Source of the DNA: Eubacteriales bacterium
GTDB lineage: Bacteria; Bacillota; Clostridia; Oscillospirales; Oscillospiraceae
NCBI GenBank assembly: GCA_030539285.1
Contig: JAUNSH010000024.1
Span: 1-40,497 of the forward strand
Length of the DNA stretch: 40,497 nt
Reading direction: 5' to 3'
The translations under genes and the position numbers were made by a program. Shown here piece by piece: positions 16,661-24,630 of this stretch. The notes under the pieces were generated by a model, which searched no databases, was not told the DNA's origin, and was given only the letters and a program-made list of their open reading frames with translations. Position 1 is the stretch's first letter; every line of letters starts with the position of its first letter.

Positions 16661-17662
16661 ATGATCGCGATACTGAAACCCGGCACCACCCCTCAACAGA
16701 CCCAGCATCTGGTAAGCTGGCTGAAAACCATGAACCTGGACGTCCACATTTCTCAGGGCGCGGAGGTCACCGTTCTGGGCCTGATCGGGGACACCAGCCG
16801 GGTGGATATGGACCTGCTGAAAAGTCTGGAAATGGTGGAGACGGTCAAGCGGGTCTCTGAACCCTTCAAGCAGGCAAACCGGAAGTTCCATCCCCAGGAC
16901 ACCATCGTTACCGTGGACAATGCCCGGATCGGCGGCGGCTATTTTGCCATGATCGCTGGCCCCTGCTCCGTGGAGTCCGAGGAACAGATCATTGAAGTGG
17001 CTCAGGCAGTCAAAGCTTCCGGTGCCACCATGCTCCGGGGCGGCGCTTTCAAGCCCCGCACCTCTCCCTATGCCTTCCAGGGCATGAAGGGCGAGGGCAT
17101 CCAGCTGCTGCTGAAAGCCAAGGAAGCCACGGGCCTGCCCATCGTGACGGAGCTGATGAACATTTCCACCCTCGACCTGTTCGCGGATGTGGATGTCATT
17201 CAGGTTGGCGCGCGGAATATGCAGAATTTTGACCTTCTGAAGGAGCTGGGCAAAACCAAGAAGCCCATCCTGCTGAAACGAGGACTGGCCAACACCATTC
17301 AGGAGCTGCTCATGAGCGCGGAATACATCATGAGCGAGGGCAATGAAAACGTCATCCTCTGTGAGCGGGGCATCCGCACCTTTGAGACTGCCACCCGCAA
17401 TACTCTTGACCTGTCCGCCGTGGCGGTGCTGCACAATCTGACCCACCTGCCGGTCGTCGTCGATCCCAGCCACGCCACGGGCAGGGCCGATCTGGTAGCC
17501 CCCATGGCCTTCGCCGCCGCTGCGGCCGGTGCCGACGGCATCATGGTGGAGGTGCACAACAATCCCGCCTGCGCCCTGTGCGACGGCGCTCAGTCCCTGA
17601 CCCCGCCCCAGTTCGACGAGCTGAGCCGGAAAGTACAGAAGATTCGTGAGGTTCTGGTATGA
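16661..17662 (+). CDS. aroF: 3-deoxy-7-phosphoheptulonate (DAHP) synthase
   Basis: Condenses phosphoenolpyruvate and erythrose 4-phosphate, the entry step of the shikimate pathway. It has 333 residues. Residues 1-75 form a ferredoxin-like domain ([15 protein letters not shown]...) of the kind found in Thermotoga-type DAHP synthases, where it gives feedback control by aromatic amino acids. The barrel carries [61 protein letters not shown] and [11 protein letters not shown]. The ATG at 16661 has AGGAG 10 bases upstream; the upstream extension of the frame lies inside the attenuator terminator and is not used. First structural gene of the aro operon, overlapping tyrA by ATGA. Confidence 0.97.
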   Translation: MIAILKPGTTPQQTQHLVSWLKTMNLDVHISQGAEVTVLGLIGDTSRVDMDLLKSLEMVETVKRVSEPFKQANRKFHPQDTIVTVDNARIGGGYFAMIAGPCSVESEEQIIEVAQAVKASGATMLRGGAFKPRTSPYAFQGMKGEGIQLLLKAKEATGLPIVTELMNISTLDLFADVDVIQVGARNMQNFDLLKELGKTKKPILLKRGLANTIQELLMSAEYIMSEGNENVILCERGIRTFETATRNTLDLSAVAVLHNLTHLPVVVDPSHATGRADLVAPMAFAAAAAGADGIMVEVHNNPACALCDGAQSLTPPQFDELSRKVQKIREVLV

Positions 17663-18489
17663 ATGTAGGTATTCTGGGTCTTGGTCTGATCGGCGGCTCC
17701 CTTGCCCGAGCCTACGCGCTGGAGGGACACACTGTCTACGCGATTCAAAGAAATGAGGCCATGCTGTCTTTCGCCATGCTGGCAGGCGCGGTGCACGGGA
17801 AATTGGATGAAGAGACCATTCCCAAATGCGACCTGATCCTGCTGGCTATCTATCCTGACGGCAGCGCCTCCTGGCTGGAAAAGAACGCCCACCTGATCTC
17901 CAAAGACGCTTTGGTGCTCGATTGCTGCGGCGTGAAGCAGGAGATCTGCAATCGCTGCTTCCCTGTGGCGGCGCAATACGGCTTCACCTTTGTGGGCGGC
18001 CACCCCATGGCCGGCTCCCAGTTCTCCGGTTTCAAGTACAGCCGGGCCAATCTGTTTGACGGCGCGCCCATGGTGCTGGTGCCCCCGGTATTTGACGATA
18101 TTGCTCTATTACAGCGGGTCAAGGATGCCTTGAAGCCCTGTCATTTCGGCCTCTTCTCCGTAACCACGGCGGAAGAACACGACAAGATGATCGCCTTTAC
18201 CTCCCAGATGCCCCACATTCTGAGCAACGCTTTCATCAAATCCCCCACCGCACTCAAGCACAAGGGCTTCTCGGCGGGCAGCTACAAGGATCTGACCCGG
18301 GTGGCGTGGCTGAATCCCCAGATGTGGGCGGAGCTGTTCCTGGAAAACCGGGATAACGTTCTGTTTGAACTGGACTACTATATCGAGAGCCTGAAGCAGT
18401 ACCAGCAGGCCATCCGGGACAAGGATATGGACAAGCTGGTGGAGCTTCTGGACGAGGGCAAAAAGCGAAAGGAAGAGGTGGACGGATGA
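17659..18489 (+). CDS. tyrA: Prephenate dehydrogenase
   Basis: Oxidatively decarboxylates prephenate to 4-hydroxyphenylpyruvate, the committed step to tyrosine. It has 276 residues: an N-terminal Rossmann domain with GILGLGLIGGSLARAY, then CCGVKQEI, GGHPMAGSQFSGF and the alpha-helical dimerisation domain with AFTSQMPHILSNAF and YKDLTRVA. There is no ACT domain or fused chorismate mutase, so tyrosine feedback probably acts elsewhere (the aroF-product N-terminal domain and the leader attenuator). An arogenate preference cannot be excluded from sequence alone. The start overlaps the aroF stop (ATGA), and its own stop overlaps the aroB start in the same way. Confidence 0.94.
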   Translation: MNVGILGLGLIGGSLARAYALEGHTVYAIQRNEAMLSFAMLAGAVHGKLDEETIPKCDLILLAIYPDGSASWLEKNAHLISKDALVLDCCGVKQEICNRCFPVAAQYGFTFVGGHPMAGSQFSGFKYSRANLFDGAPMVLVPPVFDDIALLQRVKDALKPCHFGLFSVTTAEEHDKMIAFTSQMPHILSNAFIKSPTALKHKGFSAGSYKDLTRVAWLNPQMWAELFLENRDNVLFELDYYIESLKQYQQAIRDKDMDKLVELLDEGKKRKEEVDG

Positions 18490-19520
18490 ATACCGTGACT
18501 GTCAGCGCATCCAAAACCTATGACATTCTCATTGGCAGCGGCCTGCTGCCTGCGCTTGGGGAGCAGGTGAAAAAGCTGGGCAAGGCCCAGAAAATCTGCG
18601 TGGTCAGTGAATCCACCGTGTTTCCCCTGTACGGAAAAGCGGTCACGGAGAGTCTGGAAAGTGCCGGATTTTCTGTGGTGAATTTCGTTTTTCCCGCCGG
18701 TGAGGAAAGTAAAAACGGCTCCGTTTTTCTGGAGCTTCTGAATTTTCTGGCCCAAAGCGGTCTGACCCGCTCCGATCTCATCGTCGCTCTGGGCGGCGGC
18801 GTTACAGGCGACCTGGCCGGGTTCGCGGCGGCCTGCTTCCTGCGGGGCATCCGCTTTGTTCAGGTGCCCACCACCCTGTTGGCTGCGGTGGATTCCTCGG
18901 TGGGCGGCAAAACCGCCATTGACCTGCCCGCAGGCAAAAATCTGGCCGGGGCCTTCTGCCAGCCCAGTCTGGTGCTGTGCGATACCGACACCCTGAATAC
19001 CCTGCCCGCCGATATTTTCCGGGACGGCTGCGCCGAGGTCATCAAGTATGGCATTCTCTACGACCCCGTGCTGTTTGCCCATCTGGAAGAAAAAGGGCTT
19101 TCCTTTGACCGGGAAGCCGTCATTACCCGGTGCGTGGAATTAAAGCGGGATGTGGTCGTGGAAGACGAATTCGATACCGGGGCGCGGATGAAGCTGAATC
19201 TGGGCCACACCATTGGACACGGCGTGGAGGCAAAAAGCAATTTCACCCTGTCCCACGGCAAGTCCGTCGCCATCGGCATGGCCATCGTCAGCCGGGCCTG
19301 CGGCTGTCCCGATACTCCGCGAATTCTGGCAATTTTGCAGCAGTTCGGACTTCCCACCACTACAGATGACACTGCCGATGAGATCCTTTCCTATGCGCTG
19401 TCCGACAAAAAGCGCTCCGGCGATCTGGTGAAGCTGATCCTTCCCAACGCCATTGGCGACTGTGCCATCATGCCAACCCCGGTAGGAAAACTGAAATCCT
19501 TTATTCAGGCAGGACTATAA
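18486..19520 (+). CDS. aroB: 3-dehydroquinate synthase
   Basis: Cyclises DAHP to 3-dehydroquinate using NAD and a divalent metal, the second step of the pathway. It has 344 residues, normal length. Visible motifs: PAGEESKNGS, the NAD-binding ALGGGVTGDLAGFAAA, RGIRFVQVPTTLLAAVDSSVGGKTAIDLPAGKN (given here in two parts: RGIRFVQVPTTLLAAVDSS and VGGKTAIDLPAGKN), the metal ligand Glu in GCAEVIKYG, and the histidines of LNLGHTIGHGVEA and SHGKSVAIGM. ATGA overlap with tyrA. It ends two bases before aroA. Confidence 0.97.
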   Translation: MNTVTVSASKTYDILIGSGLLPALGEQVKKLGKAQKICVVSESTVFPLYGKAVTESLESAGFSVVNFVFPAGEESKNGSVFLELLNFLAQSGLTRSDLIVALGGGVTGDLAGFAAACFLRGIRFVQVPTTLLAAVDSSVGGKTAIDLPAGKNLAGAFCQPSLVLCDTDTLNTLPADIFRDGCAEVIKYGILYDPVLFAHLEEKGLSFDREAVITRCVELKRDVVVEDEFDTGARMKLNLGHTIGHGVEAKSNFTLSHGKSVAIGMAIVSRACGCPDTPRILAILQQFGLPTTTDDTADEILSYALSDKKRSGDLVKLILPNAIGDCAIMPTPVGKLKSFIQAGL

Positions 19521-19522
19521 GT

Positions 19523-20713
19523 ATGGATATTACCATTCACCCCCGGTCTTTGCGGGGAGATGTTACAGTGATTCCTTCCAAATCTCAGGCCCATCGGCTG
19601 CTGATCTGCGCGGCCTTCGCGGATGGAACGACCATTCTGAACTGCCCGGAAACCAACCGGGATATGGACGCCACCGCCGGATGTCTCAATGCGTTAGGAG
19701 CAAATATTGTAAAAACGCAGACAGGCTATACGGTAGCTCCTGTACAGAAGATTCCTGAGAAAGCAGAACTCTATGTTCATGACAGCGGCTCAACCCTGCG
19801 TTTTATGCTGCCTGTCGCTGGGGCACTGGGCGTAGATGCCACGTTCCTGATGGAGGGCAGGCTTCCCCAGCGTCCCCTCTCTCCCATGTGGGAGGAGATG
19901 GAGCGGATGGGCTGCACCCTGACCCGCCCAACCGCCGACACCATTCGCTGTACCGAGAAACTACGTCCAGGGCATTACCGCATTGACGGCAGCGTTTCCA
20001 GCCAGTATATCACCGGCCTGCTGCTGGCTCTTTCCCTGCTGGATTCCCCCAGCAGGCTGGAAATTACCGGGCATGTGGAATCAAGGCCCTATATTCAAAT
20101 GACAAAAGACGCCGTCTCCCAGTTTGGCGCTGACCCGGAGTGCCCCGGCACACGGCGGTTCCATTCCCCGGGAAACCTGACCGTGGAAGGTGATTGGAGC
20201 AACGGCGCATTCTTCCTTGCCGCAAATGCGCTGGGAAGCGATCTCAACATTCGCGGCCTTAGGCAAGATTCTTCTCAGGGAGACCGTGCTGCCGCTGAAC
20301 TCCTGCCAAAGCTGTTAGAGAGTATACAGGTCATCGACGCCGGGGATATTCCCGATCTGGTGCCGATTCTGTCCGTGGCTGCCGCCTGCTGCCATGGTGC
20401 GGAATTTACCAACATCCGCCGGCTGCGGCTGAAGGAATCTGACCGGGTGGCTTCCGTTGTTGCCATGATCACGGCTTTGGGCGGGAAAGCGGAAGCGGAC
20501 GAAAACACCCTTCACATTTTCGGCACCGGCCTGACCGGGGGCACCGTGGACAGCGTCAACGATCACCGCATCGCCATGTCCGCTGCCATTGCCGCCACGG
20601 TCTGCAAAGAGCCGGTGACGATCCTTGGTGCGGATTGTGTCAAAAAATCCTATCCCAAATTCTTTGAGGAATACCGCCGGTTAGGAGGAGACTATGAGCA
20701 GTACCTACGGTGA
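19523..20713 (+). CDS. aroA: 3-phosphoshikimate 1-carboxyvinyltransferase (EPSP synthase)
   Basis: Transfers enolpyruvate from PEP to shikimate 3-phosphate. It has 396 residues, somewhat short for the family (about 420-430). Motifs: IPSKSQAHRLLI, the PEP-loop equivalent DSGSTLRFMLP, GRLPQRPLSP, SSQYITGLLLA, RLKESDRVA, and NDHRIAMSAAIAA. The SGSTLRF loop is the form common in clostridial enzymes, different from the NAGTAMRP of enterobacteria; glyphosate sensitivity cannot be predicted from this alone. The start lies two bases after the aroB stop. The 3' end overlaps aroC by 20 bases, and the aroC ribosome-binding site lies inside it. Confidence 0.96.
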   Translation: MDITIHPRSLRGDVTVIPSKSQAHRLLICAAFADGTTILNCPETNRDMDATAGCLNALGANIVKTQTGYTVAPVQKIPEKAELYVHDSGSTLRFMLPVAGALGVDATFLMEGRLPQRPLSPMWEEMERMGCTLTRPTADTIRCTEKLRPGHYRIDGSVSSQYITGLLLALSLLDSPSRLEITGHVESRPYIQMTKDAVSQFGADPECPGTRRFHSPGNLTVEGDWSNGAFFLAANALGSDLNIRGLRQDSSQGDRAAAELLPKLLESIQVIDAGDIPDLVPILSVAAACCHGAEFTNIRRLRLKESDRVASVVAMITALGGKAEADENTLHIFGTGLTGGTVDSVNDHRIAMSAAIAATVCKEPVTILGADCVKKSYPKFFEEYRRLGGDYEQYLR

Positions 20714-21785
20714 AAATTTAAAATTGACCATTTTTGGGCAGTCCCATGGGGCAGCCATCGGCATGACGCTGGATGGCATTCCGGCGGGGCTTCCTGTGGA
20801 TCTTGAGGAACTACAGACATTTCTGAACCGCCGCGCACCGGGGCAGAACAACTGGTCCACCCCCCGGAAGGAGGAGGACCGCCCGGAATTTCTGGCGGGT
20901 ATTCTGGATGGCTTTACCTGCGGCGCCCCCATTGCCGCTGTGATCCACAACACCAATACCCGCTCCGGGGACTACGCCAACCTGAAGGACTGTCCCCGTC
21001 CGGGTCACGCGGATTACACCGCTCAGATCAAGTACGGCGGCTTTCAGGACGCGGCGGGCGGCGGGCACTTCTCCGGGCGGCTGACAGCTCCCCTGTGCAT
21101 CGCGGGCGGGCTGTGCAAACAGTGGCTGGCGGAACGGGGCATCCGTATTGCGGCAAGAATTGCTGCTATTGCCGGAGTCGCCGATGATTTTGAAGTAGAT
21201 CCCCTGAATCCCCAGTTGGATTTGATTGGTACGGATTTTCCTGTGTTCTCTCTGGATGCCGGGGCGCGGATGCGGGAGAAAATCGCCGAAGCGAGGATGG
21301 AATGTGACAGCGTGGGCGGCATCATCGAATGCTATATCACCGGACTGCCTGCCGGTCTGGGAGAGCCAATATTTGGCGGCGTGGAAAGCCGGATCGCGCA
21401 GATCGTGTATGGTGTCCCCGCTGTGAAATCGGTGGAATTTGGCGTAGGCCGGGAAGGTGCCAGTCTGCGCGGAAGCCAGTGCAACGATGCCTTTACTGTC
21501 GAAAATGGTCACATCTCTACACTGACCAACAATGCCGGCGGTATCTTAGGCGGCATTACCAACGGGATGCCCGTTATTTTCCGGGCTGCCATCAAGCCCA
21601 CGCCGTCCATTTCCCGGCCCCAGCAGAGTGTTTCCCTGAGTAAGGCACAGGAACAGGAATTGATCGTAAAAGGCCGGCACGATCCCTGCATCGTCCCCAG
21701 AGCGGTACCAGTTATCGAGGCAGCGGCAGCCATCGCCCTATTCGACCTGATTTTGGGAAACACCCAGACAGACAGGAGGAAATAA
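20694..21785 (+). CDS. aroC: Chorismate synthase
   Basis: Catalyses the FMNH2-dependent anti-1,4-elimination of phosphate from EPSP to give chorismate, the last step of the common pathway. It has 363 residues. Signatures seen: GQSHGAAIGMTLDGIPAGL, RPGHADYT with KYG following, DAAGGGHFSGRLTAP, AGARMREKI, and the C-terminal GRHDPCIVPRAVPVIEA. The ATG at 20694 has an excellent TTAGGAGGAGACT upstream, inside aroA. The gene ends five bases before pheA, and AGGAGG at its own 3' end serves as the pheA RBS. Confidence 0.97.
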   Translation: MSSTYGENLKLTIFGQSHGAAIGMTLDGIPAGLPVDLEELQTFLNRRAPGQNNWSTPRKEEDRPEFLAGILDGFTCGAPIAAVIHNTNTRSGDYANLKDCPRPGHADYTAQIKYGGFQDAAGGGHFSGRLTAPLCIAGGLCKQWLAERGIRIAARIAAIAGVADDFEVDPLNPQLDLIGTDFPVFSLDAGARMREKIAEARMECDSVGGIIECYITGLPAGLGEPIFGGVESRIAQIVYGVPAVKSVEFGVGREGASLRGSQCNDAFTVENGHISTLTNNAGGILGGITNGMPVIFRAAIKPTPSISRPQQSVSLSKAQEQELIVKGRHDPCIVPRAVPVIEAAAAIALFDLILGNTQTDRRK

Positions 21786-21789
21786 CGTC

Positions 21790-22932
21790 ATGGATTTATC
21801 AGAGATCCGCCAGCAGATCGACGGGATCGATCAGGAGCTGGTACGGCTGTTCTGCCAGCGGATGAATCTGTCCGCGCAGGTGGCCGACTACAAAAAAGCC
21901 AACAATCTGCCGATTTTTGTCCCCGCCCGGGAACGGGCCATCCTGCAGAAGGTGGCGGAAATGGCTGGCCCGGAGATGGAAAACTACACCCGAGTACTGT
22001 ACTCCATGCTCTTTGAGTTGAGCCGCAGCTACCAGAGTAAGCGCAACGGCGAAATGAGCGAATTGTATAAATCCATTTCCAAGGCCATTGAGGAAACACC
22101 CAAGCTGTTCCCCCAGGCCCCTATCGTAGCCTGTCAGGGTGTGGAGGGAGCTTATTCGCAAATTGCGTGCGAAAAAATCTTTAAAAGTCCCTTTATTATG
22201 TATTTTAAGAACTTCGACGGGGTCTTCAACGCCATTGAGCAGGGGATGTGCCAGTATGGCATTCTGCCCATCGAAAACTCCACGGCCGGCTCCGTCACCA
22301 AGGTCTATGATTTGATGATCCGGCACAATTTTTCCATCGTTCGCACCTTCCGGCTGAAGGTTGACCACAATCTGCTGGCCAATCCCGGCGCTTCCCTTGC
22401 CGATATCAAGACTATCTACTCCCACGAGCAGGCCATCAACCAGTGCAGCGACTTTCTTCGCGGTCTGCCCGGTGTGAACGTGGTTGCCGTGGAGAACACT
22501 GCGCTGGCCTCGGAAATGGTGGCAAAGTCCGGGCAGAAGGATGTTGCCGCCCTGTCCAGCCGCTCCTGCGCTGAACTCTACGGTCTGAGCTGTCTTGCTT
22601 CTTCCGTGCAGGACAAGGGCAACAACCGCACCCGGTTTATCTGCATCAGCAAAAATCTGGAAATCTATCCCGGTTCCGACAAAACCAGCATCATGATGGT
22701 CCTGCCCCATAAGCCCGGTGCGCTGTACAAGGTTCTGGCCCGACTGTATACCCTGGGCATCAACGTGACCAAGCTGGAATCCCGGCCCATCCCTGACCGG
22801 GAATTCGAATTCATGTTCTATTTCGATCTGGACACCTCCATCTATTCCGAGGAATATGTCCAGCTCATGTGCGAGCTGGACGAGCTGTGCGAGGAGTTCA
22901 AGTATCTGGGCAGCTATACCGAGGTGATTTGA
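21790..22932 (+). CDS. pheA: Bifunctional chorismate mutase / prephenate dehydratase
   Basis: A P-protein: residues 1-85 form an AroQ-class chorismate mutase (IRQQIDGIDQELVRLFCQR, YKKANNLPIFVPARE). Residues 110-285 form prephenate dehydratase (GVEGAYSQIACEKI, ILPIENSTAGSV, and the catalytic NRTRF). Residues 295-380 form an ACT domain with HKPGAL and LESRPIPDREFEF, the GAL and ESRP elements that bind phenylalanine for feedback inhibition. It has 380 residues. It makes prephenate for both tyrosine and phenylalanine branches, and the tyrA product depends on it because TyrA here has no mutase domain. Its stop TGA shares one base with the next start codon. Confidence 0.96.
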   Translation: MDLSEIRQQIDGIDQELVRLFCQRMNLSAQVADYKKANNLPIFVPARERAILQKVAEMAGPEMENYTRVLYSMLFELSRSYQSKRNGEMSELYKSISKAIEETPKLFPQAPIVACQGVEGAYSQIACEKIFKSPFIMYFKNFDGVFNAIEQGMCQYGILPIENSTAGSVTKVYDLMIRHNFSIVRTFRLKVDHNLLANPGASLADIKTIYSHEQAINQCSDFLRGLPGVNVVAVENTALASEMVAKSGQKDVAALSSRSCAELYGLSCLASSVQDKGNNRTRFICISKNLEIYPGSDKTSIMMVLPHKPGALYKVLARLYTLGINVTKLESRPIPDREFEFMFYFDLDTSIYSEEYVQLMCELDELCEEFKYLGSYTEVI

Positions 22933-24158
22933 TGAAGTGCGGTTTATTGGGGCGAAAGCTTGGTCACAGCTACTCCCCTCAGATTCATGGCCTGCTGGGG
23001 GATTATTCCTACGGGCTTTTTGAAAAAGAGCCGGAGCAGCTGGCTTCCTTTCTGAGAGATGGAGATTTTACCGGCATCAATGTGACCATTCCCTATAAAA
23101 AGGATGTCATTCCCTACCTGGATGAACTGTCCCCTGCCGCGCGGAAAATCGGTTCCGTGAACACCATCGTCCGCAGGGCAGACGGCAGTCTCTTTGGGCA
23201 CAATTCCGATTATTTTGGCTTTGTCTCTCTGGTCAAGCACAGCGGCATCGCCGTGGAGGGGAAAAAGGTTCTGGTGCTGGGCAGCGGCGGCACCTCCAAC
23301 ATGGTCGTGACAGCACTGAAGGATTTAGGAGCCATGCCTGTGGTCATTTCCCGCTCCGGGGAAAACAACTACGGGAATCTGCACCTTCACGCCGACGCGT
23401 CTGTCATTGTCAACGCCACTCCTGTAGGAATGTATCCCAATACCGGCGTCTCCCCCATCGATCTGAGCCGTTTCCCAAAGCTGGAGGGCGTTCTGGACGT
23501 GATCTACAATCCCGCGAAAACCAAGCTGCTGCTGGATGCCGAATCACTAGGGATCCCCCACAAAAACGGACTTTGGATGCTGGTGGCACAGGCGAAGGAA
23601 GCCTCCGAATACTTTACGGGGAAAAAGCTGCCGGATGACTGCATTGGAAAAATACACGGTATCTTGTCGCGGCAGATGAAAAATATCGTCCTCATTGGGA
23701 TGCCGGGCTGCGGGAAAAGCACCATTGGCTCCCTGCTGGCCCAAAAATTGGGGCGACAATTCGTGGATGCCGACGGAGAAATCATTCAGCTGGCCGGGAA
23801 ATCCATTCCTGATATCTTTGCTCAGGATGGTGAAGAAATCTTCCGTCAATGGGAAACAACCGCTCTGGAAAGCTTAGGTAAGCAGTCCGGACTGGTGATT
23901 GCCACCGGCGGCGGCTGCGTGACCCAAGGACGCAACTACCCTGCTCTCCATCAGAACGGAAACATCGTCTGGCTGGAACGGGACCTGTCCCTGCTGCCAA
24001 CAGACGGACGGCCCCTGTCTCAGGCAAACCGCTTGGGGGAAATGTACACAGTTCGGAAGCCTATGTATGAAGCCTTTGCGGATATTCGGGTGGAAAACTC
24101 CGGAAGTCCGGAACAGACTATCAAAGAAATTTTGTCGCAGCTGGAGGAATTGTCATGA
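22932..24158 (+). CDS. aroE: Fused shikimate dehydrogenase / shikimate kinase
   Basis: One 408-residue polypeptide carries two pathway steps. Residues 1-245 are AroE: GLLGRKLGHSYSPQIH (substrate serines), NVTIPYKK with the catalytic lysine at 56, GSVNTIV, HNSDYFGF with Asp93, the NADP loop LGSGGTSNM, and NATPVGMYPN. Residues 250-408 are AroK: Walker A IGMPGCGKST (256-264), FVDADGEI, ATGGGCV, LERDLSLL, and DGRPLSQANR. No stop or frameshift separates the parts; the linker is only a few residues. The ATG at 22932 shares its A with the pheA stop codon. The longer open frame upstream lies inside pheA and is ignored. The kinase half could be named aroK. Confidence 0.95.
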   Translation: MKCGLLGRKLGHSYSPQIHGLLGDYSYGLFEKEPEQLASFLRDGDFTGINVTIPYKKDVIPYLDELSPAARKIGSVNTIVRRADGSLFGHNSDYFGFVSLVKHSGIAVEGKKVLVLGSGGTSNMVVTALKDLGAMPVVISRSGENNYGNLHLHADASVIVNATPVGMYPNTGVSPIDLSRFPKLEGVLDVIYNPAKTKLLLDAESLGIPHKNGLWMLVAQAKEASEYFTGKKLPDDCIGKIHGILSRQMKNIVLIGMPGCGKSTIGSLLAQKLGRQFVDADGEIIQLAGKSIPDIFAQDGEEIFRQWETTALESLGKQSGLVIATGGGCVTQGRNYPALHQNGNIVWLERDLSLLPTDGRPLSQANRLGEMYTVRKPMYEAFADIRVENSGSPEQTIKEILSQLEELS

Positions 24159-24586
24159 AAATTCTGGTGATCAACGGTCCCAATCTGAATATGCTGGGCA
24201 TCCGGGAACCGGGGATCTACGGCAGGAACACCTTTGCCGATCTGCTGGCCCTGCTGGAAGAAACGGGCAAAGAACTGGGCGTAGAGGTCGAGCAGTATCA
24301 GTCCAACCACGAGGGAGATATCGTGGACAAGATCCAGTGGGCATTCGGAAAGATCGATGGAATCGTCATCAACCCCGCCGCCTACACCCACACTTCTGTG
24401 GCTATCTTGGACGCGCTTAAGGCGGTATCCATCCCCGCTGTGGAGGTACACATCTCCGATGTGGACGCACGGGAGCCTTTCCGGCAAATCTCCTACGCCG
24501 GGAAAGCCTGCGTAAAGACCATCAAGGGTCACGGCTTTCAGGGCTACCGGGAAGCCATGCAGTACCTTGTGGAACAATACCGATAA
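24155..24586 (+). CDS. aroQ: 3-dehydroquinate dehydratase, type II
   Basis: Dehydrates 3-dehydroquinate to 3-dehydroshikimate by the type II (dodecameric, enolate) route. It has 143 residues, the family norm. Motifs: ILVINGPNLNMLGIREPGIYG, which includes the catalytic tyrosine, EQYQSNHEGDIVD, INPAAYTHTSVAI, and VEVHISDVDAREPFR. With this gene all seven steps to chorismate are in the operon. Start overlaps the preceding stop as ATGA. It is the last gene before a strong terminator. Confidence 0.97.
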   Translation: MKILVINGPNLNMLGIREPGIYGRNTFADLLALLEETGKELGVEVEQYQSNHEGDIVDKIQWAFGKIDGIVINPAAYTHTSVAILDALKAVSIPAVEVHISDVDAREPFRQISYAGKACVKTIKGHGFQGYREAMQYLVEQYR

Positions 24587-24589
24587 CGT

Positions 24590-24630
24590 AACGGCTATCG
24601 TCTCTCTTGAGACGATAGCCGTTCCTTATT
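24590..24630. terminator. Terminator at the end of the aro operon
   Basis: A perfect 15-bp stem (AACGGCTATCGTCTC / GAGACGATAGCCGTT) with a TCTT loop is followed on plus by CCTTATTATT. It starts four bases after the aroQ stop and ends about six bases from the convergent ABC permease stop, so it may serve both directions. Confidence 0.85.
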
